A stretch of 64,000 bases of DNA. It comes from Oncomelania hupensis. Lineage: Eukaryota; Mollusca; Gastropoda; Littorinimorpha; Pomatiopsidae. The notes under the pieces are model-generated. The model had not been told where the DNA came from and did no database searches. It saw only the letters and a list, made by a program, of their open reading frames with translations. Of the stretch, positions 33,990-44,702 are shown piece by piece. Numbering within the stretch: the stretch's first letter is position 1; every line of letters begins with the position of its first letter. The translations under genes were made by a program, and so were the position numbers. The stretch covers positions 31,001 through 95,000 of the forward strand of contig JBAHVR010000283.1 in assembly GCA_036898135.1 (NCBI GenBank), read 5' to 3'.

Positions 33990-35299
33990 TGAGTGGGAGT
34001 TGAGGGTGAGCGTGTGTGTGAATGCGTGATGTCTGTTTTGATATTTGCCTCCCTTGTGGTGGTCTGTGTTGTATACTGAATTGTTTCCCTTTGCTGTCAT
34101 TGATTGCGATGTTTTAATACTTTGTTGTGCAATTCAATTCAGGATTCAAAATTCAAGAATACTTTATTATCTCAAACAGATAAATTAACACATGCTTTGC
34201 TGACAGTGCTACAAAAAATTAAAAACAATAAATGTTGTTTTTTTAAGCATTTACAAACATTCACTCAATAAAGGTTGAAACAAATGCATAGACTATATCA
34301 AAGCAACAGGCAACAGTAAAGTAATAAAATGTACAAAGTTTCCAATAAGAAATAGTTGGAGGGGAGAGACAAAATTAAGACAACCGCTCCCCTTCCCCCT
34401 CTTCACACACCCACACACACACTATACAAAAACTTACACCCAAACATGCACACCATAGCACACTTCTATTCATTCTGCGAGACATATTATTATTAGCGTT
34501 TGTTTAATAGTTAGATGGAATTGGGGACGAAGCTAGATCTGGTTGGTATAGTGAAACTCTTGGGTACACGGAAACGGAGTCCAGATGGAAGAACGTCGTA
34601 CTGTTTGGCCAGAACACGTGTAGTATCTCCCGCAATCATCCTAGCCTTTTGTACAAACTACATTCATACAACTCATGCAGACTCTTCTGCTGCTCACCCA
34701 CTACTTTTCCTCACATTTTCACCACTCTAAAACACATTCTTGTTCTTCACACTCAAGCCACCATACTGGAATATAAAACCAAATGTGAGAACAGATTCAA
34801 TAAAACACACGTAAAAAGAACAGAGGACATACATGTTCACATTTTGAGATCGGAGTTTTTGGATACAGTAAATTATTGATTGACATTTGTGGTAAATTGA
34901 TGAATTGATAATTACTGTATTCCTGATGTTGTATTTTAATGAATTTATTAATAACGAAGTTTGTTTTTGTTTTTACTCTCATCACTTAATTTTTTAATGT
35001 ATGTGTTAGTTTTAAGGATGGTTATTTATTTTGCATGCTTTTACGTATTCAAATGCGATACAAATGGCTGTGCATAAATCATGTAATGTTAATAAAGATT
35101 TAATGAACTGAATTCAATTGAATGGAATAATATTTGTTTTGTTTTTAAGAGTGTCACAGCAGTTCTGAATTTTGTTAAACAGAACACATACAGAGTTCGC
35201 TGGGCCTTCCTGTTCTCAAATTTAACAAAGACATTGCATGTTAATAATCTTAAAGCCAGATAGATCCTCGTATGTAGTTTTTGCATACCAATTGTATGT
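33953..35299. other. Spacer with (GT)n microsatellite
   Basis: (GT)n at 33953-33986. No exon or known repeat recognised in the remaining AT-rich sequence. Confidence 0.55.
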
Positions 35300-35850
35300 T
35301 GCAAAATCGATACTACTACTACTACTATTACTACTACTACTAAACATTTATATAGCACCCTTTCTAATGAAAGCTCAGAGCACTTTACATTCACATAAGA
35401 CACTTCTAAAAACCAAAATGGCTAAGCAATTAAAATATTAAACATGGTAAACAAAACATACAAAATTTATTAAATAATAAGAACACACACACACACACAC
35501 ACACACACAAATGCAGAGTTCAATACAAATTCACATTGTGGTGTCATCAAAGGAAAGTTTGAACAGACGGGTCTTGAGGCCAGAACGAAAGGCAGCAGAT
35601 GTTTGGGAAGAATGGAGAGACGTGGGAAGGGAGTTCCAGACGGTGGGAGCAGAAAATGAAAATGAGCGTTCACCAAATGATTTGTTCACTCGTGGAATGA
35701 AGAGATTTGGGGCAGAAGAAGATCGAAGGGTTGTAGAGGCTATGTAGGGGTATACCATGGTTTTGAGATAAGAAGGACCAGATGAAGATAGAGCATTGTA
35801 GCAGAGGCAAGCAATTTTATACTCAATTCTTTGTTCGATGTCAGTGTTCT
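35300..35850 (-). mobile_element. L2/CR1-like LINE, 3' end
   Basis: Minus-strand C-terminal RT fragment: IEYKIACLCYNALSSSGPSY, then FGERSFSFSAPTVWNSLPTS and FRSGLKTRLFKLSFDDT. The 3' UTR is interrupted by an (AC)n run (35484-35510). The terminus has the L2-like AAAGTGCTCTGAGC and GGTGCTATATAAAT signal followed by (TAG)n at 35312-35342. The 5' truncation is at about 35850. Confidence 0.87.
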
Positions 35851-36716
35851 ATTTAGTTTGGAACGCTTGTACTGTTAAACATTGTCAATTTATTTTTTAC
35901 ATGTGCTATTTAATATGATTTTTTAATCCAATTTCAACAGAGAAAAGGTCCATTACCAATCAAAATCTTGTCGTTGCACATTAGTGTTCCACAAACTAAC
36001 TCTTCCTCATTTTGCACCTTATTTTAGTTTTACCCAAATCAAAATATGCATCACACCAAAATTCAAATCACATTGCACTATCAGATTTGTCAATGTCAGC
36101 GTTTAAAGAATGCCCAGAAAATTTGCTACACATGTTGATGGTGGAAACAGTTTTTTTTTTAAAAAAAGCTTCAGTCACCCTTAACAGTTTATTCAGTGTC
36201 ATATGCATAATTGTTGCAAATTACATGATTGAATTAAAAATAAAATCAACTGAAATGAAACATGCAGCATGAATCAATGTTAAATGTATTACGTGGTTTA
36301 ATATGTATATTTGTAAATAAAACATACAATATGAACAAATGTCATAATTTAATTCAATATTACTTAATGAACATAACACTGGTAAAAAAAACCATAATAT
36401 ACTGCCTAAAGTACAAACATCAAATTTAGTCAGAATTGTAAATAACAAAACTGCATGTACAAATAACAAATGTATTAAATGATTTCATTAATTATGAATG
36501 AAAACTGACCAGTTAATGTATCAGTCAGATGATCAGTTTTCAAAGGAGAACAATATGTAAGCAAAGAAGGATAGCCATATAAATACGTTGAGCTAACCAG
36601 TCAAGGCAAAATATGTCGCCTATAATTAGCTAGGTTTATATTATCTCCCCTTCTCCTATTGATAGTCCCAAGAATTAACCACTCGACCACCCAAACCAGC
36701 TTTGAAATAGAGTAAC
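35851..36716. other. AT-rich spacer
   Basis: No gene recognised. Confidence 0.55.
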
Positions 36717-36721
36717 TAAAC

Positions 36722-37302
36722 TGTTACGTTGAAACGTGCATGATGGTACGTGTGAGACGCGCACGATATATCCGATCGTTTTATTTTGCAAAGCATTCAA
36801 AAACAGAATGTATTTACCTTTGATTTAATGTTGCGTTGTTTTTAGAAGAAGCTTGGTATAATTTTCGTTGGTCGATATTATTGGAGAATTCTCTAGAGTT
36901 GCTTGTTTACTATCGATCGAATCTTCGCGATAAATGTAGAAAAGCTGAGAAAATTCTTGGACCCTAAGGAAAGATGTATGACGTAAGACAGTGATGACGA
37001 AGTTTATTTTGATTGGTTGTAACGCGTCACTCTGGAATATTCTGACGTTATCTGAAGTCTAGAAAAAACTATATAATTGATGCACTGTGTCTGAAGAAGA
37101 GAGAAAAAGAAAAGCGATTGAGCGATTGTATACAGTTGTTGATGTATGCTGAATAAAGTTGGAAAACTTCATACGACGACTTTTGCCTTGTTGCTGAGTG
37201 AACAGCTTGAGTGGATAAACGAATCTGAGTTACACTTTCAGGATTTCAGCATTGGGGCTGAATTAACTACTGATAAAAACAAAACCAACATCGAGTGTAA
37301 CA
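36722..37302 (+). mobile_element. Solo LTR with 5-bp target site duplication
   Basis: A 581-bp LTR beginning TGTTACGTTG and ending GAGTGTAACA (TG...CA ends), flanked by a perfect TAAAC duplication at 36717-36721 and 37303-37307. Internal signals fit U3-R-U5 on the plus strand: TATA-like CTATATAA at 37069-37076 and AATAAA at 37152-37157. No internal retrotransposon sequence is attached, so it arose by LTR-LTR recombination. Related copies are at 50769-51350 (-), 52083-52722 (+) and 8925-9095 (- fragment). Confidence 0.93.
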
Positions 37303-37307
37303 TAAAC

Positions 37308-37357
37308 ACAGCTCCAACCACTTTCGAGTTATGGAAGAGGATAGGATAGGATAGGAT
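37308..37357 (+). mobile_element. RTE-like LINE extreme 3' end
   Basis: A remnant CCAACCACTTTCGAGTTATG next to an AGGATAGGATAGGATAGG tail, as in other RTE-like 3' termini. Confidence 0.6.
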
Positions 37358-37920
37358 TAGATTGATTGATTGATTGATTGATTTATTGTTGCTTTAGGTC
37401 CAGCGGACTCTTCCGAGCCAAATCAGGACCGGACAACCCCCGATCCGCATAAAAGATCTGCCGAAACAACCCTAGTGGGAAAATTGAATGCCCTCCACCG
37501 GCCAGTCACTTTACAATAAAGACATCCCACGCGGGGGACGGCTCAGGGTTGACCTCAACTACGCGAACACCCCGGTTACAAAAACAAAATAGAATACAAC
37601 CATCATTATAAATGAACAACAAAACACATACATATAAAATGCCTATAGTGCGAAATAATACAATCATAGGAAGCCCTAGTGACCACCCGGCAGAAAGCGT
37701 CCAACACTCCCAAGCTGATCCAACAGACCTCATACACAAACAAGGAGTCTTGTCCAGGAAGAGTTTTCAAGAAAAAAGGTAGGTCATTGATCTAGCGAAG
37801 AAGAAGAAAGTATAGCAGAGTTATAGGACAGATCAGGAATGGGAAAGAGCAAATGATGAAGACAGCGACAGTGGGAATTTAAAGCACTAAATTTCCAGAA
37901 TAGGAATTAAACAAACTATA
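37358..37920 (-). repeat. Dispersed family R1, inverted copy
   Basis: Complete R1 unit on the minus strand; its 3' end abuts (GATT)n at 37358-37385. Begins with AAATTTAGTGCTTTAAATTC reading on its own strand from about 37908. Confidence 0.82.
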
Positions 37921-38818
37921 CAGTTCGCTGAGTGCATTGTCAGAGCTCCACTTTGCCTGTTAGGCAAAGAATTGCTACCAGCGACCTCGACTGTTGGGGT
38001 AGAGCAAACACGATGGCAAGGGAAGGCTGACCATCAACCCAGGTAATGTTCCATGAGGTGTTCTCAAATTCTGTTTAGTGATCCTTTAAACAGGGTGCGC
38101 GATCGACCAACCGACACACCAATATTTAGCTTGTTCTGATTTTTGAGTATTTCAAAGTATTTCCAGATAACATAATACAATAATATAATTTTTTTTAAAT
38201 ACAGTCACTTATAACTGTTTTTAATTTTAAGATATAATCATGCACAATACAGTATTACTGTAAGTCTAAGGCAAGCAAGAGTTTGAAACGTTCAGTGTTG
38301 TATTACATATATTTTTCCACAAGTGGACAGAACATAAACATTTTAAAATTATTACAGTTATGGAGCAATTTTTATCACAGACTTTGCCCACATAATTTAC
38401 AAATGCGCAGTTGGTAAATTTTTGTAGTAGGGTATTATTACTTTTTATGGTTATGGTTCAACTTTAAATTGTTAGATTTGCTTTAATGTTTGTATGTCTA
38501 TGCGTGATAAAGTGTTTATGGTCTAAACTCTCACGTGAACAGACGTTAAAATAAATTATTGAATTGAATTGAATTGAACTGATTTAATCAAATTCCAAGC
38601 AGTAACATAACCAATGGAAACCACTCCACTTTTCACAGCTCTGTGTAACATAACATCACACATGAAGACATTAATGGTAACTTCCGTGTATGCTTATTTG
38701 GTGAATCCCAATTTACAACGAGAAAGGGCAAAATCTTTTGCTTATGCTGTTGGTGCATGCACAACATAATTATACATAGAGGGGACAAAGCTGTGGAAGC
38801 GTCTACTGTTGACAACCG
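37921..38818. other. Spacer, nothing recognised
   Basis: AT-rich; a GAATT run at about 38562-38582. No gene. Confidence 0.55.
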
Positions 38819-38820
38819 AC

Positions 38821-38879
<59 letters not shown>

Positions 38880-38960
38880 TTATTTTGTATAGCCCAATTC
38901 AAACATAAAATGCTTCACAAATCGCTTAATCACACGCAGCCACACACAGATACACAGGCA
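38819..38960 (-). mobile_element. LINE/SINE 3' terminus with (ATT)n tail
   Basis: Minus strand ends in a GAAGCATTTTATGTTTGAAT and GGGCTATACAAAATAAA signal followed by an ATT run of about 60 bases, like the L2-type termini elsewhere in the window. No coding part is attached. Confidence 0.6.
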
Positions 38961-39318
38961 TAATAAATTTATTCTGCATTTAAAAACAAGACAACATGTA
39001 AACCTAGTGAAGGTAACAAAACCAACAAATAAAAGTATAAAATCAGTCAATCAATCAATCAACTTATAAAATAAATGAGTAATTTTAAAGAAAAAAAAAT
39101 TAAGAGAGGGACGTTAATACCAAAAGAGGCAGATCCACAATGCCTCATCTAAGATGTAAAGTGTAAATGGTGGTCAAATACAGCAGTTTTAAAAGTCGAA
39201 TAATCGCTAAATAACTAAACATCGTTACAACATAATGACAGGCCAGATGAAGAGAATAAAAGCTTGTGTAATGGCATTAATCTGGTTTAAAAAGAAAACA
39301 TATTATTTGTGATTCACA

Positions 39319-39465
<147 letters not shown>

Positions 39466-39560
39466 CAGTTCTAATTTCATTCACAGTGAAAACAAGTTAA
39501 GAGGGATCAAATTTCATTTAAAAAAACTGCATCTTCAGCTAAACTGGTAATGATTTGTTC

Positions 39561-39793
39561 TTAATTACATTGTTTCTTTCCTGTCACCCCGAGGCTTGTA
39601 TATGCGTCATTTTTTGGTGTGCCGTCATTTGAGTAAGGATGAAGTGCCTCATAAGGGTTTTCGCCGATGACCTCATACACACTGACGTCACTTTCTCCCA
39701 CAGGCTTGGGTTGCTCGGGGTTGGGAACAGTGTCGGAAGTTTCCGCTTCCCTTTCTCCCGATGTGCTGGGTACTTGTGTCATAGGCAGGGCTC
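39561..39793 (-). CDS. Gene B last coding exon: cytoplasmic tail with tyrosine motifs
   Basis: Minus-strand exon with acceptor after TTCAATGTTCAG, phase 1, ending at the stop 39563-39561 (76 codons plus stop). It encodes a hydrophilic Pro/Ser/Glu-rich tail, then a tyrosine-rich end: VYEVIGENPYEALHPYSNDG followed by AYTSLGV. This gives YEVI, YEAL and YTSL (YxxI/L, ITAM-half type) and YSN (Grb2-SH2 type pYxN). Spacings are 4 residues between YEVI and YEAL and 13 between YEAL and YTSL, so it is not a textbook ITAM. Similar tails occur in CED-1/Draper/MEGF10-type engulfment receptors. Phase links it to the 47-nt exon at 40253-40299. Confidence 0.83.
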
Positions 39794-39997
39794 CTGAACA
39801 TTGAAACAGTTCGGTATAAGCAAACGTTTATTGATATCAACAACGACACAACTGACATCTGAACTGAATATTAATTTGTTGTTCAACAAAATCGTCATTA
39901 ATTTCCCTTTGCAAAATGGGCTGTCTCCATCTCTGCTCCTGGCTCTTGGATTTTTCTGCGTTACCCGTTAGCCATGGTCAGTTTCTTCCAAGTGTGA

Positions 39998-40240
39998 CAA
40001 CAATCATGAGAAGGTCAAAAGGTGGACTGGAGTCAGATGGAGAACAAAGGGAAGACAACAATCATGACGAAGGTCAAAAGGTGGACTGGAGTCAGATGGG
40101 GAACAAAGGGAAGACAACAAACATGACGAAGGTCAAAAGGTGGACTGGAGTCAGATGGGGAACAAAGGGAAGACAACAATCATGACGAAGGTCAAAAGGT
40201 GGACTGGAGTCAGATGGGGAACAAAGGGAAGACAACAAAC
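39998..40240 (+). repeat. 59-bp tandem repeat, four copies
   Basis: Four units of GACAACAATCATGACGAAGG ... CAAAGGGAA, period 59 bp, filling the short intron of gene B between the juxtamembrane and tail exons and ending about 10 bases from the donor. Confidence 0.93.
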
Positions 40241-40252
40241 AAAAACACTTAC

Positions 40253-40299
40253 TGGTCGTTGTATTTCTGATGTTCGGACCTGCTGCATGGCGTTTCCAG
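40253..40299 (-). CDS. Gene B juxtamembrane mini-exon (47 nt)
   Basis: Found by phase bookkeeping. The transmembrane exon exits in phase 2 and the tail exon enters in phase 1, so a linker of 3n+2 was needed. Here the minus strand shows an acceptor GTGTTGTAG, 47 nt, and a strong donor GTAAGTG. The codons give CWKRHAAGPNIRNTTT plus the first base of an Arg codon completed by the tail exon. The basic WKRH directly after the membrane segment is a stop-transfer signal, as expected. It is too short to have been called from open frames. Confidence 0.8.
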
Positions 40300-40325
40300 C
40301 TACAACACAGCGAGTAAGAACTGAA

Positions 40326-40398
40326 CTTTATACTCCAAACTTATACTCCAAACTTACAATAATACCGCAACATGTGTCAACTCAAATGTTGCGGTATT
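40326..40398. repeat. Hairpin and inverted flank repeat beside the Rex1-like LINE
   Basis: AATACCGCAAC (40361-40371) and GTTGCGGTATT (40388-40398) are perfect inverted repeats next to the LINE 3' tail. Just before them, TTATACTCCAAAC is duplicated, and TTTATACTCCAAACTTACAA recurs inverted at about 42346-42370 beyond the other end of the LINE. Confidence 0.85.
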
Positions 40399-42345
40399 AA
40401 TTCAATTCAATTCAATTCAATTCAAGATTTATTCGCCAAGTGACATACATACAATTATAGTATACATGACACAAAGAATGCTTTAGATCAGCGGCAGGCA
40501 TGCACAAGATACATAACAAACGAATAAAGCATAGATCTAGTGCGACCTATGTAACCACCATTATACTAGAGAGCAGACCCACGCCTGACTAGAACACTCA
40601 TGTAGAACATAGAAATACAGACATCAACAAACACAACCGAATTACAGATAACAAAACAGGTGCATGATTTTTAATGTACATCATCAGACACATCAAATAT
40701 ACAGATGACTAAAATAGATTCGCACGCAGAAGCACCCTCCCGCAATTCATGACTAATATGACTATACAAGTGCACGCAATAAGGAGCAGCCTAAATAATC
40801 ATTATAATTGATTTAAGTGTCTGATAGACCACGGGAAGAAGCATTCAGTGAGCGTGTGGTTTTGCTGGGGAGGGAACGGAATCTACGGCCTGAGGGGAGC
40901 ATCTGGAAGAGCACGTGGGCGGGGTGGGACTCATCATGGATAATATGTTTGGCTCTGCGTGTGACACGTTGCGCGTGTAAAGCCTCAATGGACGGGAGGG
41001 CCCCACCAACGCATCTTGAAGCCTGGCGCGCAACACGGTCTAAACGCTCCTTATCTTGGATGTTTGCGTTGGAATACCAAACAATGAAAGAAAAGGTCAA
41101 AATGCTTTCTACAGTGGCGCGGTAAAAATTGGCCATGATAGCTTGGCTAACCCGAAACTTCCTAAGCTGGCGGAGAAAGAATAGTCTCTGATGGGCCTTC
41201 TTGACTGTGCCAGTGATGTGCTTTTCCCATCCTAAATCTGAGGAAATGGTTGTGCCAAGAAATCTGAAACTGTCTACTTGTTCTACTACTTCCCCGTTGA
41301 TGGACAGGGGTTGCATGTTGTTTCTGTTTTGACGGAAATCTACCACTAGTTCTTTTGTTTTGGAGACGTTTAATTCCAGATTGTTGTCTATGCACCAAGC
41401 CACGAGCTCCTCCACTGCTTGCCTGTATGCTCCCTCGTCATTGTTAGAGATCAGACCTTCTACCGTGGTGTCATCTGAGAACTTTAATATGACTACCTTA
41501 TTATGGTGCGACACGCAGTCGTTCGTGAATAGGGTGAACAAAAGGGGAGATAATACGCATCCCTGTGGTGCACCTGTACTCAGGGTCAGTGGGTCGGAGA
41601 GCTTGTTGCCTACTCTTACTGATTGGGGGCGGTTAAGGAGAAAATCTAGTAGCCACCTACACAAGGCCTGTTCTACTCCCATGCTCTCTAGCTTGCTATA
41701 CAGCTTGTGAGGAATGATCGTATTGAATGCCGAGGAATAATCCACAAAGAGAATCCTAGCATAACTTTTGGGAGTGTCAAGATGTTGCAGAATGTAATGC
41801 AATCCCAGAGCCACTGCATCTTCAGCGTTTCTATTCTTCCGGTACGCAAACTGATGTGGGTCCATCCGGCTCTCTGTAGCCCGCTGAAGGTGGCGGAGCA
41901 CCAGGTGCTCAAACACCTTCATGATCACAGATGTTAAGGCCACGGGTCTGTAGTCATTTAGCCCACTGATAGTTTTCTTTTTAGGAATCGGGACTATGGT
42001 GGATGTCTTAAAGCACCTAGGCACTGAGCACTGTTGGAGGGAAGCGTTAAAGATGTCAGTGAATACTGGGGCAAGCTGATTAGCGCATGATTTGAGAGCT
42101 GCTGGGGTTACACCATCTGGCCCAGGGGCCTTCCTAGCAATCTGCTTCTTAAACAGCGCTCTAACTGCGTCTTCCTGTATTGTGAAAGGGGCCACGAGAT
42201 TATGATCAGGAGGGGGCAGGGGAGAGCTCAGGGTTACGTTGAGCGTATGAAATCGCGCGTAGAAGTGGTTTAACTGGTCAGGGAGCATGGGGTCGGGGTC
42301 AGGCGAGGTGAAATTCTTATCTTTGTACTGCGTGGCCTGCTGCAA
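40399..42345 (-). mobile_element. Rex1-like LINE, 5'-truncated
   Basis: Minus-strand insertion in the gene B intron between the transmembrane and juxtamembrane exons. It ends in a (TTGAA)n 3' tail (40399-40425) preceded by a GAATAAATC signal, and contains a fully open RT frame. The endonuclease part is missing at the 5' side. Confidence 0.88.
40813..42345 (-). CDS. Rex1-like reverse transcriptase (510 aa, endonuclease lacking)
   Basis: Open frame of 510 codons. Residues 1-60 are linker (LPDQLNHFYARFHT). The RT fingers and palm follow: KKQIARKAPGPDGVTPAALK, IVPIPKKK, LNDYRPVALTSVIMKVFEHL, motif A FVDYSSAFNTI, motif B STGAPQGCVLSPLLFTLF and motif C KFSDDTT. The thumb and C-terminus follow (LGWEKHITGTVKKAHQRLFF; LPSGRRFRSLPSKTTRSLN). 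Motif C reads FSDD where FADD/YADD is commoner; both catalytic Asp are kept. A full element would have an APE endonuclease upstream. The intact frame suggests recent insertion. Rex1/Babar assignment is from memory of these motifs. Confidence 0.88.
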   Translation of the reverse strand: MQQATQYKDKNFTSPDPDPMLPDQLNHFYARFHTLNVTLSSPLPPPDHNLVAPFTIQEDAVRALFKKQIARKAPGPDGVTPAALKSCANQLAPVFTDIFNASLQQCSVPRCFKTSTIVPIPKKKTISGLNDYRPVALTSVIMKVFEHLVLRHLQRATESRMDPHQFAYRKNRNAEDAVALGLHYILQHLDTPKSYARILFVDYSSAFNTIIPHKLYSKLESMGVEQALCRWLLDFLLNRPQSVRVGNKLSDPLTLSTGAPQGCVLSPLLFTLFTNDCVSHHNKVVILKFSDDTTVEGLISNNDEGAYRQAVEELVAWCIDNNLELNVSKTKELVVDFRQNRNNMQPLSINGEVVEQVDSFRFLGTTISSDLGWEKHITGTVKKAHQRLFFLRQLRKFRVSQAIMANFYRATVESILTFSFIVWYSNANIQDKERLDRVARQASRCVGGALPSIEALHAQRVTRRAKHIIHDESHPAHVLFQMLPSGRRFRSLPSKTTRSLNASSRGLSDT

Positions 42346-42399
42346 GTTATTGTAAGTTTGGAGTATAAAGGAAAGTCTTAAAAATAAATTATCGATACT

Positions 42400-42405
42400 A
42401 CAGTA

Positions 42406-42455
<50 letters not shown>

Positions 42456-42456
42456 A

Positions 42457-42491
<35 letters not shown>

Positions 42492-42492
42492 A
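42400..42492. repeat. (TAC)n(TAAA)n microsatellite and LINE 3' signal
   Basis: About 50 bases of TAC then about 38 of TAAA; the next bases (AAGCGCACCCTCATGCATTC) look like the inverted 3' end of an L2-type element. Confidence 0.85.
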
Positions 42493-42839
42493 GATTTTTT
42501 TATAAGCCTTTCAAAGTAAGAAACAGTTCAAAGCGCACCCTCATGCATTCACACAAGCATTAAACATTAGTACAAAATATATACATAAATGGCTGGGAGC
42601 ATGCAAAATCAAAGCGGACTGGGGGAAAGGCAGTAGTAAACAAAGTGGTTCCCCACACATGCGCACATTATTTTTTAAATGCGTGTGTGAGTAAATGCAG
42701 CAGTTAAGGTGTATGCGTGTGTATCTAAAATCATCAGTATGTGTTTAAAGAATAAATTACATTCTGAACCGAAGTGATCAAACAAATATAAATTACATAA
42801 AACACATTCAGAGCAAAGCAACAAACAATACACGTTTAC
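42493..42839. other. Gene B intron sequence
   Basis: Nothing beyond the LINE-like 3' scrap at about 42500-42570. Confidence 0.5.
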
Positions 42840-42951
42840 CAGAAAACTGCCAGAAGAGTGCCACATATGAGAACACCACAACCCAGAATGGCACCAACTA
42901 TAGGTCCTACCAAATTCTCAGAACCCCCAGACAAGGGCTCAGAAATGGTTT
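42840..42951 (-). CDS. Gene B transmembrane exon
   Basis: A 112-nt minus-strand exon, acceptor after TCCTTTCAG (phase 1) and donor GTAAAC (phase 2). It encodes a short extracellular stalk (ETISEPLSGGSENLVG) and a single hydrophobic segment, PIVGAILGCGVLICGTLLAV, ending in Phe and a split Cys codon, consistent with a type I membrane protein. GxxxG-like small-residue spacing (GAILGCG) could favour helix packing. Without splicing the frame stops one codon later, which supports the donor. Confidence 0.84.
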
Positions 42952-43034
42952 CTGAAAGGAAAATAATAGATGATTACAAGCAGTTACATGTTATTCAAAC
43001 AAAAAGTAGTGCTTCTTGTCCGTAACTATTAAGT
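42952..43034. other. Gene B intron sequence
   Basis: Short unremarkable intron stretch ahead of a tandem array. Confidence 0.5.
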
Positions 43035-43605
43035 TATTAGGGAGTTTTTGCAACTAAACGAGAATGTTTTATGTGGTGATACCGTGGTTTATTTTTAGAA
43101 CGATAGCATCTGGACCTGTGCGAAGTTAGTTCCTGTTTACTTTTTCGGTTGAAATCAAAATCAAAATCGCGAAACCCAACAGTAGGGGCTTTTTGCAACT
43201 CAAAGACAATATTGATCGTGGTGATTCCCTTGTTTAATTTTAGAACGATCGCATCTGTACCTGCGCAAGGTTAGTTCCTGTTTACCTTTTTAGTCGAAAT
43301 CAAAATCAAAATTGCGAAAGCTAAAAGTATGAACTTCTTGCAACTCAAAGAACATATTTTTCTCGCTGAATCCCTGGTTTATTTTTTAGAACGATCGTTA
43401 CTGCGCCGTGCGACTTTAGTTCCTGTTTACATTTGCGGTGGAAATGAAAATCAAAACAGCGAAAACCAACAGAAGATACTTTTTGCAACCCAACGAAAAT
43501 ATTTTTCGTGGTGATTCCCTGGTTTATTTCTTAGAACGATCGCATCTGTGCAATCGCGTTGTTAGTCCCTGTTCGCTTTTTCGGGCGAAATTAAATTTTC
43601 TTTTG
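43035..43605 (+). repeat. 145-bp tandem repeat, four copies
   Basis: The TTGCAAC landmark recurs at 43050, 43195, 43340 and 43485 (GCAACT/GCAACC), exactly 145 bp apart. Each unit carries TTTAGAACGATCG, GTTAGTTCCTGTTTAC and GAAATCAAAATCAAAA. The units are diverged (roughly 80 percent alike by eye) and lie in the intron between the last EGF exon and the transmembrane exon. Confidence 0.92.
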
Positions 43606-43835
43606 CCATGATTTGAAGAAAGAAAACTGCAAACTTCCAGGGAGTGTATTTTGGAAACACATGAAATGTAAATATGTCTGGTACATGCACAATTCAGTCA
43701 TGCATCCTCGGGTGCATTTCTTTGTCGTATTTGTGCGTTTCAACGAAAGAAACATTTCCCCTGCTCTTGGTAACACGTTTGTTTCCTACACGATTCAGCA
43801 CTTAACTATGCCGTGATCTTCGCCTGCCTGTCGAA

Positions 43836-44225
43836 ATGTGGATAGCTCAGTTGCGAGAGTGGCGAGATCGTATTCAAAGGTTGGTGTTCGATTGCCGGTG
43901 ACCCGGGCATACACATTGGCTATGAGCACTGGCCATCTTACTGTTGCTATTAATAATATTAATAATTAACACTAGAGCTCATACATTTTTTTAATGTGTG
44001 GCGAAGTCTGAAGGTTGTTTCAGTGTATAGTTTTCATTTCTTCCTCATCCCTGATCGCTACCATTGTGTTCAGTGATGTGTCAGACTGTGCGGTCAAGGC
44101 AGCAAGTGGACGCCCTTGGGTGGCTTGAGTTAGATCCTGTATCGGCCAGCGCCTTGAGCAGATCTAGAACTGAAAAAATACGCTATATAACAATGATTAA
44201 ATACATAAATAGATAGATACATAAA
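43836..44225 (+). mobile_element. tRNA-derived SINE
   Basis: Plus-strand SINE. The A-box-like GATAGCTCAGTTGCGAGAGT is at about 43841 and the B-box-like GGTGTTCGATTGCC at about 43883. A body with a short AT-rich run follows, then a conserved 3' domain (GGCTTGAGTTAGATCCTGTA, CCAGCGCCTTGAGCA, CGCTATATAACAA) and an AAAT tail. The 3' domain resembles L2-type LINE ends, suggesting mobilisation by such a LINE. Fragment at 29655-29850. Confidence 0.78.
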
Positions 44226-44558
44226 GCGTACCTCAGAGGCCTAATTTCAAAATGCGAAAAGTTTACATTCTTCGGCGTCTGCTATCTGACGTCCTGTTAT
44301 AATTATTATAGTAACCCGGGATTTCCCAAGCAGGGAGCGAAGAAGAAAAATATAATTGCTAAAACTCCCCACTCCCTTCCACCCTCTACTTCTTAGAAAC
44401 ATCATTGATGGAAATCAGTGTGAACGATTGTGATAAGTACTCACGCCATGCGAATAAATAAACATCTGAAAGACCACACAACGAGGATAACTACTACTAC
44501 TTCTAATGAATTACGTAATGTATACAGGAGAGTGTCGAAAACATAAAATAAATGTCAC
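44226..44558. other. Gene B intron sequence
   Basis: No exon or repeat recognised. Confidence 0.5.
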
Positions 44559-44702
44559 CTTGGTCACACTGAGGTGTCTGTTGAAAGCCAGGCAGACATT
44601 TGCTGATGACGCAGCGTCCTGACACTGAGTCACAAGTACCACCATTACAGCCCGCACCACACGTGTTATTACAGTTGACGCCGTAATGCTGGCTGTCACA
44701 GC
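44559..44702 (-). CDS. Gene B EGF-like exon (MEGF/laminin type)
   Basis: A 144-nt minus-strand exon, acceptor after CGACTTTCAG, donor GTGACA, phase 1 both sides. It encodes CDSQHYGVNCNNTCGAGCN, then GGTCDSVSGRCVISKCLPGF and QQTPQCDQ. This has eight Cys in the spacing typical of MEGF/scavenger-receptor-F EGF repeats (CDxxxYGxNC ... C.G.C). It joins in frame to the transmembrane exon and so is the membrane-proximal module. One sequon (NNT) is present. Intact. Confidence 0.87.

Noticed and set aside
40817..41937. Plus-strand open frames at 40.8-41.9 kb
   Set aside because: They are shadows of the Rex1-like RT on the minus strand.
44511..44699. Hydrophobic minus-strand frame (RVVRAVMVVLVTQ) as a membrane protein
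   Set aside because: It is the alternate frame of the EGF exon; it would be read only if the 107-nt exon is included, as noted in the findings.
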